DNA of 64,000 nt from Gonatopus flavifemur (GCA_018340375.1 JAFFJZ010000006.1:12852001-12916000), one strand, 5' to 3'. Counted from the first letter of the stretch, positions 12,101 through 21,065 are shown. Program-made: numbers and translations. The notes: generated by a model not told the origin, from the sequence alone.

Positions 12101-13099
12101 ACCATAAACTTTCTCAAGCATTCGATGGGTTTCAGCTGCACTTTTTTCCAATTAAAACAGAAAACTAGCACCTCCCGCAAATGCTGCTTGGTTAAAACGA
12201 AATTTGACACACTTCACTGAGTAAAAATCAGGATTCTAGAAGGAACTCGGAGTGATATCAACTGAATATTATTCACAGGTGTCTAACCTCTCTGAAACAA
12301 TTGGAATCGGTTGTGACTATGAAACATTCATGAAAGCGAGAGTCATCTTTTCAAACCGGACCAAACTAATTTGTACTCCCAATATATTAGCTACATATAA
12401 TTTATACATGCATTTCGAAACTTCTTTTATAAAAACTTAGCCTGTTTTATGTATAGATTTTTCAATTTCGCTCGGTTGGGTTACAACATAGCTCGTGAAC
12501 TCAGTCGAGCAATTGGTCACCAAGGTACGAATACATATGATTCAATAATTTAACTATTTTCATCCTAACAAAAACTATCAATTTATCAATCATTATGTCT
12601 CGATTTCAAGGGATTTATCGAAAGAAGATGTCTAGAGATGAGAGTGACGATTTATTCATGTCAACGATCGCTCAGTGGTATCGAAATCAATTGTGGAATT
12701 TGAACGACGTTTCTGTGAGGCCTGAAATTATAATGGATAATTATGGACTGCAGATAGCGTATGACGCTTACTTGAATAAAAATCCACACATCTACGAGTA
12801 TTATAAGAAATTGGATGGATTTTCGGAAGAACAAATGTTTTTCATAGCTTTCGGTTCCGTAAGTGATACATAATCAACGATTGATTCATTTACACGCTTC
12901 AATCATTCCTCTTTCGCAGGGTCAATGCGAAACGTGGAAAAAAGATTTCCGAGATGATATTGCACGTGGAAGTATGTTCAGTGGTCCAAAAGCCAAAGTG
13001 AATGGCCCGATTTCTTTCACGGAAGTATTCAAAGAAATATTTCACTGTCCGAGGAAGAGCGATATGGTTTCACCGATGATGAGAAAAAGATGGCTCTGA
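3070..13099 (+). CDS. Neprilysin-like M13 family protein, predicted catalytically inactive (spliced gene)
   Basis: Spliced M13 (neprilysin/endothelin-converting enzyme) homologue. Active members are zinc peptidases that cut small peptides outside the cell. Proposed exons: 3070-3145, 3215-3391, 4891-4989, 5085-5305, 8437-8631, 8708-8785, 8937-9081, 9138-9273, 9347-9437, 10350-10526, 10601-10704, 10812-10873, a broken exon from 10956, 12279-12372, 12441-12524, 12611-12858, 12920-13099. They sum to about 720 codons, normal for the family. Family landmarks appear in order: CRDFHEYVCGDW, GAWPLL, SLFELTV, the zinc-helix region, EIIMDNYG and FKEIFHC. The start ATG opens a signal peptide, so the product looks secreted. 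HExxH is replaced by RELSR and the HSP histidine by Phe, so zinc binding and catalysis should be lost. Splicing is doubtful at three points, so a decaying pseudogene is possible. Confidence 0.8.
3215..3391 (+). CDS. M13 gene exon 2: N-terminal domain
   Basis: Encodes CRDFHEYVCGDWFQKH, the M13 N-terminal signature (family pattern C-x-D-F-Y-x-Y-A-C-G-x-W). The pair of cysteines that normally precedes it is missing. SNET is a possible N-glycosylation site. Donor GTAAGA is at 3392; the phase (one base carried over) fits both neighbours. Confidence 0.85.
3514..3757. mobile_element. Hairpin MITE with AT target duplication, in intron 2
   Basis: Near-perfect inverted repeats of about 75 bases start CCCGGGTCGAAAAATTT at the left and end with the reverse complement at 3757. 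AT lies directly outside both ends (3512-3513 and 3758-3759). The element is non-coding. Transcribed with the gene, it would fold into a long hairpin inside the intron. Confidence 0.75.
4145..4235 (-). repeat. tRNA-derived (SINE-like) fragment
   Basis: On the minus strand the sequence reads like a tRNA: GTGGCGGTGGTTAGAG resembles a Pol III A box and GGTTCCGACG resembles a B box about 35 bases on, followed by GATC and a T-run terminator. No intact cloverleaf is evident, so a SINE head or tRNA relic is more likely than a working tRNA gene. Confidence 0.4.
4384..4706. repeat. T-rich low-complexity tract in intron 2
   Basis: Several T-runs of 10-20 bases, separated by AT-rich sequence, precede exon 3. 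No gene content. Confidence 0.8.
4891..4989 (+). CDS. M13 gene exon 3
   Basis: Follows the acceptor TTTTCACAG and ends at GTAATA (4990). It encodes a stretch ending AQEQFQICKSL, matching the M13 segment A-x-x-x-Y-x-S-C-M-D, with its conserved Cys kept. Phase 1 at both ends matches exons 2 and 4. Confidence 0.75.
5085..5305 (+). CDS. M13 gene exon 4: GWPLL-type segment
   Basis: Between acceptor TTACAG and donor GTAAGA. It encodes LLGAWPLL and, further on, ETSLFELTVPRI, which match the family's G-G-W-P-L-L and L-F-x-L-x-V landmarks. It ends in phase 0, as exon 5 needs. Confidence 0.85.
5376..6656. mobile_element. GCTGTGACAGC-word element in intron 4
   Basis: Begins CACGGAGAAAAAAA and ends TTTTTCTCCATG, an inverted pair. 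The interior is a loose series of GCTGTNACAGCAAA-like words in both orientations, with another hairpin element (5727-5818) inside it. Some central sequence (about 5860-6290) has decayed beyond recognition. Non-coding. Confidence 0.65.
5727..5818. mobile_element. Small hairpin element nested in the previous one
   Basis: GCGTTCGATTTTCTTCCG at the left is repeated inverted at the right (CGGAAGAAAATCGAACGC); the arms continue inward for about 35 bases around a short loop. Confidence 0.6.
6738..7934. mobile_element. CTCTGAAT-word element with TA target duplication, in intron 4
   Basis: Ends are CCCTGGTAAAAAAAATCTCT and its inverse, with TA outside both (6736-6737, 7935-7936). Nearly all of the 1.2-kb interior is made of variants of CTCTGAAT(TT). 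A larger unit of roughly 250 bases, containing the words CCACGCACAATTTTT and GTCTCTGACACTC, recurs about four times. Open frames inside are repeat artefacts. Confidence 0.8.
8059..8296. mobile_element. Inverted-repeat element in intron 4
   Basis: AGTACACACAGGTGCAAATT near the left end is matched by its inverse near 8265-8290. No clear target duplication. Non-coding. Confidence 0.6.
8437..8631 (+). CDS. M13 gene exon 5
   Basis: After acceptor GTTTCTCAG, phase 0 at both ends, donor GTGAGT. The encoded segment, including KYSKMMYDIEKWL and a following helix ending in GKLLE, fits the M13 region where active enzymes read DQPGLGLP...YYL...Y...M...LLG, but the LGLP motif is weak (SPIGVKNQ). Confidence 0.7.
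8708..8785 (+). CDS. M13 gene exon 6
   Basis: Flanked by TTTTCAG and GTGAAT, 26 codons in phase 0. It encodes MPEVFTWKELINNF, which fits the helical M13 segment between the LGLP region and the P-x-(F/I)-D-W motif. Confidence 0.65.
8937..9081 (+). CDS. M13 gene exon 7
   Basis: After acceptor ATTCCAG. It starts LLDWMAFI, matching the family's F-D-W-x-x-(Y/F) motif. A weak donor (GTGAAT, 9082) ends it in phase 1. Without splicing, the frame continues IGEYFHRFIEYLQYV, which also looks like M13 sequence, and then hits a stop at about 9123. Confidence 0.65.
9138..9273 (+). CDS. M13 gene exon 8 (start uncertain)
   Basis: Encodes RENLLLHAVNHI and LKFRVLVLGTE, the counterpart of the family's LQNYLLWRLV...F segment. 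Donor GTTTGT at 9274 splits the Arg codon that precedes WETC in exon 9, as expected. Its start is unclear: either a 56-base intron ending in a poor acceptor (ACGAG, 9137), or exon 7 runs on and a frameshift lies near 9115-9125. Confidence 0.6.
9347..9437 (+). CDS. M13 gene exon 9
   Basis: Starts inside an Arg codon and encodes RWETCIEEHPMKHVLSMMYG, clearly the M13 motif R-W-x-x-C-(6)-(A)-x-x-x-(L/M)-Y. Acceptor CATGTAG and donor GTGAGT are good. It ends in phase 0. Confidence 0.8.
9489..9726. mobile_element. AAGAAAATATTTTCTT-word element, CA target duplication, in intron 9
   Basis: Ends CACTGAGAGAAATAATTACT and its inverse; CA lies outside both ends (9487-9488, 9727-9728). The interior repeats AAGAAAATATTTTC-like words. 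A second family member is at 59610-60152. Confidence 0.8.
9772..9931. mobile_element. Hairpin element CCCTGCT...AGCAGGG, AG target duplication
   Basis: Left arm CCCTGCTTAAAGAATCTCAT and right arm ending TTTTTTGAGCAGGG are inverse copies over about 75 bases. AG flanks both ends. The interior word is TTGATTCTCATTG. A diverged relative lies at 43665-43829. Confidence 0.8.
10350..10526 (+). CDS. M13 gene exon 10
   Basis: Acceptor TTTTTTCCAG and donor GTAGGT bound 59 codons in phase 0. IVENMKGIIKKHL...RRDEYTKKIDEVTVKFQNPFWY corresponds to the family's helix M-V-x-x-I-x-x-A-F followed by the K-x-x-x-I-x-x-x-I-G-Y-P segment, though the canonical Trp-Met-Asp and IGYP are not kept. Confidence 0.7.
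10601..10704 (+). CDS. M13 gene exon 11
   Basis: Begins at the TTTCAC following acceptor GTTGAAG after a 74-base intron. HVENMLLHKKLASPRRYQKP fits the M13 segment Y-F-x-N-x-L...K-L-x-x-P-x-D. Donor GTATGA at 10705 leaves AG of an Arg codon, completed by exon 12. Confidence 0.65.
10812..10873 (+). CDS. M13 gene exon 12
   Basis: Between TTTTTCTCAG and GTGAGT. YPLTIFPSYEFNRNRI occupies the place of the family's V-N-A-Y-Y-x-x-x-x-N-x-I segment. The substrate-binding Asn-Ala pair is not conserved. It ends in phase 1. Confidence 0.6.
10956..10976 (+). pseudogene. M13 gene exon 13, broken by an element
   Basis: A good acceptor (CCATTCACAG) is followed in the right phase by codons for SINFTNERG, then directly by the end of a GCTGTGACAGC-word element. 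No donor remains before an in-frame stop. The expected I-V-F-P-A-G-I-L segment is not found here. Confidence 0.4.
10977..11269. mobile_element. GCTGTGACAGC-word element abutting exon 13
   Basis: Left end CGGGGAAAGAAAAGAAATTC and right end GAATTTTTTCTCCTTCG are inverse. The interior has the GCTGTGACAGC/TTTAGCTGTGACAGCAAA words of the family. It begins about 20 bases into exon 13, so its insertion probably removed that exon's donor. Confidence 0.65.
11713..12215 (-). pseudogene. Internally deleted mariner transposon relic
   Basis: Minus-strand frames at 12019-12210 and 11790-12014 match the two ends of a mariner transposase: LTKQHLREVLVFCFNWKK at the N-terminus, and PSDYWLFRQMQHDLAGHRF plus NWLLTWIASKDETFFRNGIR at the C-terminus. 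The middle, with most of the DDD catalytic domain, is missing, and a frameshift separates the halves. ATTGGGAGGACAAATTAATT at 11713 looks like one terminal repeat; I do not find the other. It lies in the intron between broken exon 13 and exon 14 of the M13 gene. Confidence 0.8.
12279..12372 (+). CDS. M13 gene exon 14 (3' end uncertain)
   Basis: After acceptor TTATTCACAG in phase 0. Encodes ETFMKARVIFSNRTKLI; the frame then continues CTPNILATYNLYMHFETSF, which resembles N-x-I-V-F-P-A-G-I-L-Q-P-P-F-F of active enzymes, and stops at 12440. A weak donor (GTACTC, 12373) with acceptor ACTTAG (12440) would restore the frame but skip the PNIL stretch. Otherwise a frameshift lies near 12400-12455. Confidence 0.45.
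12441..12524 (+). CDS. M13 gene exon 15: degenerate zinc-binding helix
   Basis: FNFARLGYNIARELSRAIGH aligns without gaps to the family's N-Y-G-G-I-G-x-V-I-G-H-E-I-x-H-G-F-D. The two zinc-ligand histidines of HExxH are both Arg here (RELSR, 12494-12508); the catalytic Glu between them remains. Donor GTACGA at 12525 leaves a G completed by exon 16. The exon start could be 12441 or 12457. Confidence 0.7.
12611..12858 (+). CDS. M13 gene exon 16: third-ligand region
   Basis: Starts after CGATTTCAAG and ends at GTAAGT. VRPEIIMDNYGLQIAYDAY matches the L-G-E-N-I-A-D-N-G-G-L-x-x-A-Y-x-A-Y signature. The third zinc ligand Glu (12724-12726) and the following Asp are kept. EEQMFFIAFG corresponds to K-Q-L-F-F-L-N-F-A. 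Confidence 0.85.
12920..13099 (+). CDS. M13 gene exon 17: C-terminal exon
   Basis: After TCTTTCGCAG; ends at TGA 13097-13099. GQCETW matches Q-x-W-C-x-x-x; FTEVFKEIFHC matches the conserved F-x-x-A-F-x-C. Active enzymes have D-x-H-S-P-x-x-x-R; here it reads SMFSGPKAK, so the catalytic His is Phe (12977-12979) and the substrate-binding Arg is Lys. The last residues are KRWL, so the usual C-terminal CxxW cysteine is gone. Confidence 0.85.
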   Translation, partial: GQCETWKKDFRDDIARGSMFSGPKAKVNGPISFTEVFKEIFHCPRKSDMVSPMMRKRWL

Positions 13100-16000
13100 T
13101 GATAACCCACCAGCATGAAATAACGATTTATCGATGTTATGTGTAATTGATCTTATTATTATTTAGAATGCCTTTGCCTCGGCGATACTGCTGATACGAA
13201 ACATAATTTGATCCAATGTCAATAGAGGAAACTGATTAATTGCAACTATCGATCTAGAGCAAAGGGACATCAGGGTCGGTTTAACTGCGCACGGCTACAG
13301 AATTACTAGAAATTGTATCTACTTGGTGGATACATAAAACAGCACTAAAGTATCCGAAAATGTAATTGATTGCTCTCCCTCGACGATTCACAATATTTTC
13401 ACGAGACGACTCGATTCAACGTATTGAAATGACCTTAACGATCCAAGCGAGAGATGAAACATCTACCTAATATTGCCAGGGAAACGAATTAAAACGTTTG
13501 CGAAGCCTTTACACGTACATAAAATCCAACATTCATCATGTAACACAATACACAACGGCAACTGGATATCAGTGGCCGAAACGGACTTGTTTTACGTGGT
13601 TGGTTAACTCAGGAAACCAAGAGAACATAAACTCGAAACTAAATCTAAACCAACCCAACATGATTTCTCCTTCCCTTGATCCCTCACCCTTTCCATTCCC
13701 TTATTGTCTTTTCCTCAATAAACTGTGTTCTCCTTTCCTCTTTTGTCCGGTTATGTTCCATGCTCGGTGATTTCACGGTGTTTCATCCGAGCGTATTTCG
13801 TCGTACCATCATAGCGTTTATCGCTCGTACGTGTACACGTTATACGTGTACGAGTGTACACATTCGCGTATTTGATCAGTACGCACAGCTTATATACGTA
13901 AGTTTAACTGCTCCTGCACGCGAACGTTACACGTATATACGTATATACACCTATGCACTCTGATAATGCAAACAATTAATAATATGCCGTATCGTCCGAC
14001 GTGACTCACAATGTAAGCAGAAAATCTACTATATCATTTCGAAGTTATTACGATGGACTGTAATAACTTTTGTCGAGCTTCCGCAACGTCCGACGAATTC
14101 CCTCGGAGCTAGGAACCAACAACCGGAGAAGTTGTAAGACAAAATGAAACTTTCGATTCAAAATAATTGTATTAGAGGTTCGAACACGTCGAACACAACT
14201 AATCGTGAACCAAGTCTAATCTACCGCAACGCAATCGGTAATTCGCGTATCCAAGATAATAGCTGATCTCAGACATGCCCTGACAACTGATATATTTGGC
14301 CGTGACTCTAATGCTGATGGATTATCACTCCAAACACGATATCCACGCTACGCTATTGTTTACCGAACCGTTCGAAATGGCAGTTTGATTCTGACATGAA
14401 TGTCAGATTACATCAGATGTATAAACTGTACGCAGTACATCGATCGATAAGATTACCACGTTCATAATTGAGATTTTCATTCAAAATCCATTCTCAAGAA
14501 TGAGAGTTAAGGATTATTTTCTCAGTTCAATTTTATGTGTAGATCAATTATGAATTACCATTCAAACGATTTGGGAAACTTCAATCGTTATCCAGAAGAA
14601 CCTAAGAATCTTCTCCAGCCGGTATTATAAGGATTTTATAGTTTCTTCTGCATTTTATATGGAATTTCCTTACACCCCTTTACGATTTCCTCCTAGTCGT
14701 CGTATTGGCAAAGCAGATGGCTGTGACTGACAGGGACGTCGCGCAACGCGATGAAATAAATATTCCAGGAATATGCCAAGTGAATGCAAAAAGAAATGCC
14801 AAGCTTTTCTCGCGGAGGGTTTTCTTTTGATAGAATTTACCAGGGCCAAGGAAGACCCTGTACCCTCTCACCCTACAGTTATTATTTCCTGTTTTATTGG
14901 ATCCCTTATGTATATAAATAAAACTGCTATGCCTCGATGCATGAATACATCCACACACACGAATATGAAGTCCCTATAAAACCAATGACGACTCACAGAG
15001 AATTCTCCCTCCTTTTGGACACGAGATAGAAAACCACAATCAAAGCGTCTGTAAGGATCTCAAATTCACAGATCGAAACGTTGAATTGAGAATATGTTTT
15101 ATGATTCTAATGCATGCAAACTGCCCCCCAGGAGAATTTTTGAAGGAATAATCACATTCCCTCGAGTATTTAATCATTCGTTTCTCGATATAGTATAGGT
15201 ATATGTCTTGAATTGAAATTCGAAGTACCACAGAAGGTTTTTACATTCCAGCTCATCAATAATCACTTTCGACTTTAAAGTCGTAATTCTGCAAATAATT
15301 TGCATTTTATTATTCCGAGAGGAGGGGATGATACTTAAGCGAGCCTCCATCCAGCGAAGAACGGAATCATTGGATGAACGTTAGCCTTAAGCAGGAAGTC
15401 AACAACGAGCGGATACAAGAACGTCATTTGCATTCGTGGCTGTGAAGAGCGATCGACTTCCTCTCGAGCATCTAACTCGAGCGTATAGATATCTCCCTTC
15501 CTCCCTTTCCGATAATAAAGAAAGCCTGAAGGATAAACTCACCCTCTGTCAGCTTATGCTTCGAATAAACCTTGAGGGAAGGTACGACCAAGCGGAAAAC
15601 AGGGAAAAGGAGAGATGGAAATGGACTGCGCTCTTCTTTTCTCGAACTGCCATTGCGACAATTTTTATTTTGCGGCTTCTGGAATTTTCCGCCATTTCAA
15701 GGCGGTACCTTTATCTTTACGGTCAACTATCCCGGCAACCGCAGCTTTTAGGGAGCTAATTTCCCCTCTGACTGGTTCGATTTTCACGGTGCTACCTCTT
15801 AACTTTTTTCTATACGATCTTTACGTGCGGAAAAGGCATGTCTGTTTGCCTTCATATGGTAGTAAGTTGTTACGCGAAAGAGAGTTTTATACGTCCATCT
15901 ATATATCCATCCATCTGCCTAACTCCCCCGTTCATTTTTCCTTTCTTTTATTATTATTTCGTTGGACATATAATATTTATCTCGCGTTATCACTCATGAG

Positions 16001-18820
16001 ACCGTAAAACGCTTTTCTAACTTTTCATCTTGAAGTTTCTGCTTCGTTGCCAACCTCGGCGGTATATTTTTTTTTATATTCTTCGAGGTTTCATTTCCGA
16101 GCTTTTATTATGCTATATTTGCTCTTTACAATCATTAGCGAAACGAGAAATATGCACTGTCTGTGTGGGTTTCGAATGTTGCTATCCGAGGATATGGCCG
16201 CGTTAACGATCAACGAGTCAGCGTATTATTTAATTGGATATTCGAGACGGATATTGGACAGAGATTTCAACTTATGAGATTTCTTTTTTATACGAAATTT
16301 GATTTCTCGATGCCGAGGGACGAAGAATGTTTTTCAAAAAATAGATCCTTTATGATCGCGAACATGAGATTCTATATAAGATGCGCGAAACATCTCTTCT
16401 CACTTGCGATATCCAATATTGGATATTTAAGCGATGAACCGAGACGCAGCTGTATACAAGCCAATTCATCCAGAAACTCAGCCATGAGAAGAAGCCCTTA
16501 CTTTTGGTGAGTATCTATATAACGAAACGTCGTTTCTCTTCCTCTCTTGAAAAGTTGAAACCAATCGGGGGATCTACCATCGGGGAGCCACGCGATCGTT
16601 TCACACGAAGAGGCCATAATTTTGGCCGCGCTTTCACGATAGCGAAGAGTAGCGTAGTAGGATAGGAGAAAGAAATCCCGTCTCTCTATAAAAAGTACCC
16701 AGACGATCGAATTTTTGCCTCTTCTCTGCCTACTGCTATATCTCTACCGAAACGTTCGGAACACTTTCGCACTCTTCGTAAATCGCTTCATTTCCCAGTC
16801 GAGGATTATAACGCCCAGGACCACCAATAATAAAATAAATCACGACCTCGTAAAGGCATCCGTCACACGGTTCCGTGTGTGCGTGGTATACGGTTTGTCG
16901 TTCGTATACTACTCACACATACCCACACAATCGCGCATGCATAACGCTGGCCCGTAAAGTTAATGTGATTCTGCATACGCACGTATATTTATGTTACATG
17001 AAGTATTTGGGAGTTAAACCCTTGATCTTTCCCGAATGAAGTTTGATTTTTAGTGGCCGATATAAAATCTATATTGTCAAATCGATATTGGATAGAGATT
17101 GGGGAATTACAGCGGTGGATGAAATTTCAAATCATACGTCATTCTTTTTCACTTATTCGCGATATTTGCCTCATTCTCGATTCATTCGTCGTTTATAATG
17201 ATATTACCAGATACATAATATATCGAAGATGAATCGATTTCTGAATTATGTGATCAATTTAATTCGTGAGGTTGAAGAGTCTTCGATATCTTCATTATTT
17301 TCGTTTGATTCCGGTAAGGCGTATAATTTAGAGAATTCCCCTTTCATCCCCTTCGACGGGATGAGATCTGATTGAAAGTTACCAATGACGCGTCGAGTGC
17401 TTCAATGCAGTCTGTCTTCAGATCAAAGAAATACTCTTTCAATAGAAGTGCTGTGGTATCAAGAAGAACGTACCGCTCCTCGACGAAAGCTCAGAAAAAT
17501 CATACACGACAATCTCAAACAACACAAAGGCAAATCTCCAAGGGACTTGGTTTCTTTCAATAAAATATTTTCCTCGTGAAAAGAGACTCCATTTAGACGG
17601 ATAGGTTAAGACTTCAAAGTTAAAAGTTTATTGACATGAAAAGTCATTGAAGAATAAGAAGAAATCCGTGAAAGACGGTAAATAAATGCAGGGATTCCAC
17701 GTTACTCCATCACCCTTTATCACCGAAGGACTGATTTTTTCTTTATCTATATTTACAGACCCCGAGTATACTTTATTCACATTTTCGAAGTTCAAATCGC
17801 AACGTTTCCTGGGAAGATCGTAACGCATGAATTTCATTTTCCATTAGAGCCTTGAAATCGGCAAAGACGGATCGTCGCGAGCATGGCGAAAGATGATGAG
17901 TAGGAAAAAAAGGAAAGGTACCGGCTGGAGGATGTATACAGGGGGTTAGAGTTGTGGTAATATACGCTGGAGAAACTGACAAACAAGGCTCGTAACGGGT
18001 TTTACGCGCAACGCAATTATCAGAGTTGTCAGGCAGTCGGTTTAACGCCTTCATTTATGCCAGTATAAATGCGAACGGAAGTCGAAGCACGCGAGCTTGT
18101 CAAAGAGGGAAGAGAATAGCGTGATAGCACGAGGGAAAGAGAAAGGAACAGAATGGAAACCAATGAAATGTAAAGCCCAGAATGCATTAATCCTCGAGTC
18201 CGCGGTGTGTCGAGGCGCACGAGGTGCATTACAAAATACCATTTTACACTCAAGAGCAGAATTTACATCAGTCATCAATGGTTCAATTTGAATCTGCATG
18301 CTGCTGTTTAATTTCAAGCGCGTGGAACGACTATTATTTGCACGCAGTTTCATTAGAGGATCACTAAAGATTCATTATTATTCCATATCTTGCTGCCGGC
18401 GGCAATAGTTTCGCTGAAAATCCAACATGAAAGTCTCGGCTGAATCGTTGTGCCTGCCAACGAGAGTGAACAATTTTATTTCAAGGAATCTGTTCGATAC
18501 GACACTCACTTGTTCTCCGCTGCACTCATCGTATACTTCCATTTCTCGTGGCTTTTGGAATCACATATATTCTCACGGCAACTGAATGTAATTACGAAAG
18601 TGCGACAGTTTGAGGATAATGGAGCAGGATGAAGAAAACCACATACCCTTTCCTACGTACTAATTCTTGTGAAAAAACCTCTCATCATTTCAAAAAATCT
18701 AATCTAATCTTACTCAGTTCAGGGTCCGAACCCACGGAAATGGTTCAAAATTCATATTTGAGAGACTACAATTGACTACTCTTTTATTTCTTATAACATA
18801 AATTAGGTAATTTAGTTAGA
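13100..18820. other. Element-free island, no recognised gene
   Basis: About 5.7 kb with none of the inverted-repeat words that fill the blocks on either side. CpG-containing words such as ACGTATATACG recur near 13830-13960. Open frames up to about 130 codons on either strand show no domain, no codon-like pattern and no matching splice sites. It could be an intergenic regulatory region or an intron of a gene whose exons lie outside the window. Confidence 0.4.
13717..13722 (+). promoter_or_regulatory. Possible polyadenylation signal of the M13 gene
   Basis: AATAAA followed within 10 bases by TGTGTTCTCC. It would give a 3' UTR of about 0.6 kb. No nearer AATAAA was noticed. Confidence 0.25.
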
Positions 18821-18825
18821 GAAAG

Positions 18826-19525
18826 CACTGAGAAAACAAAATTCGCTGGGGCAGCGAAATGTGATTTGACTTGTATACAAAATGATTTGCCACATCAGGT
18901 AAATATTTAGTCATAGAAATGAATTATTTATTGAGGGATATTGTAGAAGTTTGAATCGTTTATAACAACAACACGAACATGCAAACTAACAAAATATAAT
19001 AAATTATCGTTATTTATCACCTGAAATTGGCTTGCTGGGAGTGAACACATAGTTCAAAGAATGAGCCCAAGATTGTGAGTCTTTGATTGAGGTTGAATCT
19101 GAGTATTTCGTTATTTGATTATTAATTCGTTTCCATAAACGATTAAAACTTTAGCAACATATTGAGGCAGCAAAATCTGAACTATTTCAGCTGGAAGTGT
19201 CAACATTTTTTGCTGGTACAGCTGAAAAAATTCGATGTCATAGGTCAAAACGGTGTTATCGCGGGAACCAAATGAGATTTTGTTCCGAAATTGGACTTGT
19301 TTCCTCACTGAGATCATCGGAATGAGCAGCCGGTTGGATTAAATAGTCTTTTTACAAGGGAACAAAAATTTGTCAACGCAGCAAATCGAGGCATTATTTA
19401 CAGAACAGCGTATCTTTTCGCTGACCTAGCTAAAATTCACTGATATAGCTAACTGGATTGATGAGTGAGCAGCATGATTAACTAAAGCAGCAAATTTTTG
19501 ATTGGACTAGCAGAATTCTCAGTAT
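18826..19525. repeat. Decayed GCTGTGACAGC-word element
   Basis: Scattered words such as TTCGCTGGGGCAGCGAAAT (left), TTGCTGGTACAGCTGAAAAA and CTGACCTAGCTAAAATTCAC identify the family; the ends are no longer sharp. Confidence 0.5.
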
Positions 19526-19529
19526 TATA

Positions 19530-20309
19530 CGGGATATTTCAGAATCCACCATTCGCATTTCTGTGGCATATTCTGCAGCCAAAATGCAATAATTTCCCGT
19601 ATGAAGAAATTTTTCCAAAGCTTAGTTTTTGAGATATAAGGATTTCGAATGTTTTATTCAAATTCAAATCACTCGAAAGCATTATATTCTGAATAAATGA
19701 ACTTAATGCCAAACGCTAAGTTGGAAAACAGTATAGATCTCTGGGGAAAAAGTTGAACTATTCCATCATCGTTTGTTTTAGACCTATAATTATTTAAAGT
19801 TGTTGAATGTTGATTGGCTAGGAGTTGAGAACAAATTTCAAATCGCTATAACTTGGAATTGAAAAATGATGGGATACAGTAAAGCCTCGTTTATTTCAAT
19901 GCCAAACTTCTCCTCTTCCTCCCACGTTTGAACGGCCTCAAGGCGCGTTTCCAGAAACAGTCCTGTCGTGTCGCCCAATCAAGAGACGGGTATGTGAACC
20001 CGTCTTGAGTTTTATGCCGATGGTGGAAGCCCCTCTCAGCTTGAGATAAACGAGACTGTCACATTTCCAAGAGTTGAAATCAACGAGGTTTCACTGTATT
20101 TCAATTTTTTTTTCCAGAAATTCGCCGTTTTCCAACTTTCGAGTGTGTAGCACACAATGCTTTTGGGTGATTTGGATTTGAAAAGAAAAATTTCTCTGCT
20201 CATATCTTAAAAACTACGCCTGGAAAAAAATTTGTTCATACGGAAAATTATTGCATTTTCGCGTCAAAATATGTCGCAGAAATGTGAATGATGATTCTGA
20301 AACACCCGG
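19530..20309. mobile_element. Long-TIR element, CCGGGTGTTTCAGAATC ends, TA target
   Basis: The left 200 bases and right 200 bases are inverse copies: both carry GCAATAATTT(T)CCGTATGAA and the TAGTTTT(T)(A/G)AGATAT motif. TA lies at both outer edges. No coding capacity. It is interrupted by the 19877-20096 element. A relative with the same ends lies at 55180-55727. Confidence 0.75.
19877..20096. mobile_element. CAGTAAAGCCTCGTTTATTTC element, TA target duplication
   Basis: Left end CAGTAAAGCCTCGTTTATTT, right end the inverse (AACGAGGTTTCACTG). TA flanks both ends. It is nested in the preceding element, so it is younger. Confidence 0.75.
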
Positions 20310-20311
20310 TA

Positions 20312-20720
20312 TATAGAACAGCAAACAAATTTCGCAGGAGGAACAAACATTGTCCGATGCCACTACTAAAAAATCGTTGTTCTCAAAAACAAGATTGTTA
20401 TGATAGGGAACAGTTTGCTGTCACAGCAAAACCCTGGCGAAAAAACGGCGTGCACATAAAGTTCCAACAGCGTACCAATGACGTGATTCTGGCCAATATA
20501 CGTTCAATGCACGCTTACTTCAATATAAGCGTGAGTACAGCGTGCATGAACGCTTTTCTTCACGCTCGATCCACGCTCAACTGCGCCAATTGACTCTTAA
20601 TACACTCTCATGTGACGGTAATAACACTCCTATGCGACGCTCCAGATGCACGCTTTATTTTCACCAGGGAAAGGACCCAGCAACCTCAGATCCCGCCATC
20701 ACAGTGAATTCCTGTCTGAG
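20312..20720. repeat. GCTGTGACAGC-word remnant split by a nested element
   Basis: Words GCAAACAAATTTCGCAGGAGG and TTTGCTGTCACAGCAAA lie left of the nested element (20432-20669), and GGACCCAGCAACCTCAGAT lies right of it, in the order seen in uninterrupted relatives. Confidence 0.55.
20432..20669. mobile_element. AGCGTGCA-word element, AA target duplication
   Basis: Ends CCCTGGCGAAAAAACGGCGT and, inverted, CCCTGGTGAAAATAAAGCGT. AA flanks both sides. The interior repeats ACGCTT/AGCGTG words. Non-coding despite an overlapping open frame. Confidence 0.65.
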
Positions 20721-20817
20721 GAAACATTTCAACAAAATTGTGGGGTGGGATGGAATGGGGCGAAAACGTTACCTCGAATGAGCAGGTTTCCATTTCTTCC
20801 CAGAATGTTACATTATA

Positions 20818-21065
20818 CACTGTAAAAAAAATTTGTTGAATTCCAAACAAAAATGCTTGGAAATTTACAAACTTGGTTTGGAAAAATAATTTCCGAACCT
20901 TTTTTGTAAATTGCCGAACAAAAGTTTGTGAATTCTCAAAAATCTTCGTGAAAGCACAAAATTTTTTGAATGTTTACAAACTTTTGTTTGGTAATTTATA
21001 AAAAAAGTTTGTGTAAAAAACTGCGAAACTTCTTTGGCAGTTTAGGAAGTATATTTTTTACAGTG
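20818..21065. mobile_element. CACTGTAAAAAA element, TA target duplication, TTTGT/ACAAA words
   Basis: Left CACTGTAAAAAAAATTTGTT, right ATATTTTTTACAGTG; TA outside both (20816-20817, 21066-21067). The interior alternates CAAACTTTTGTTTGG-type words. Confidence 0.8.

Noticed and set aside
13100..18820. Open frames of 60-130 codons in the clean island as genes
   Set aside because: None has a recognisable domain or consistent splice signals, and frames of this size are expected by chance in 5.7 kb.
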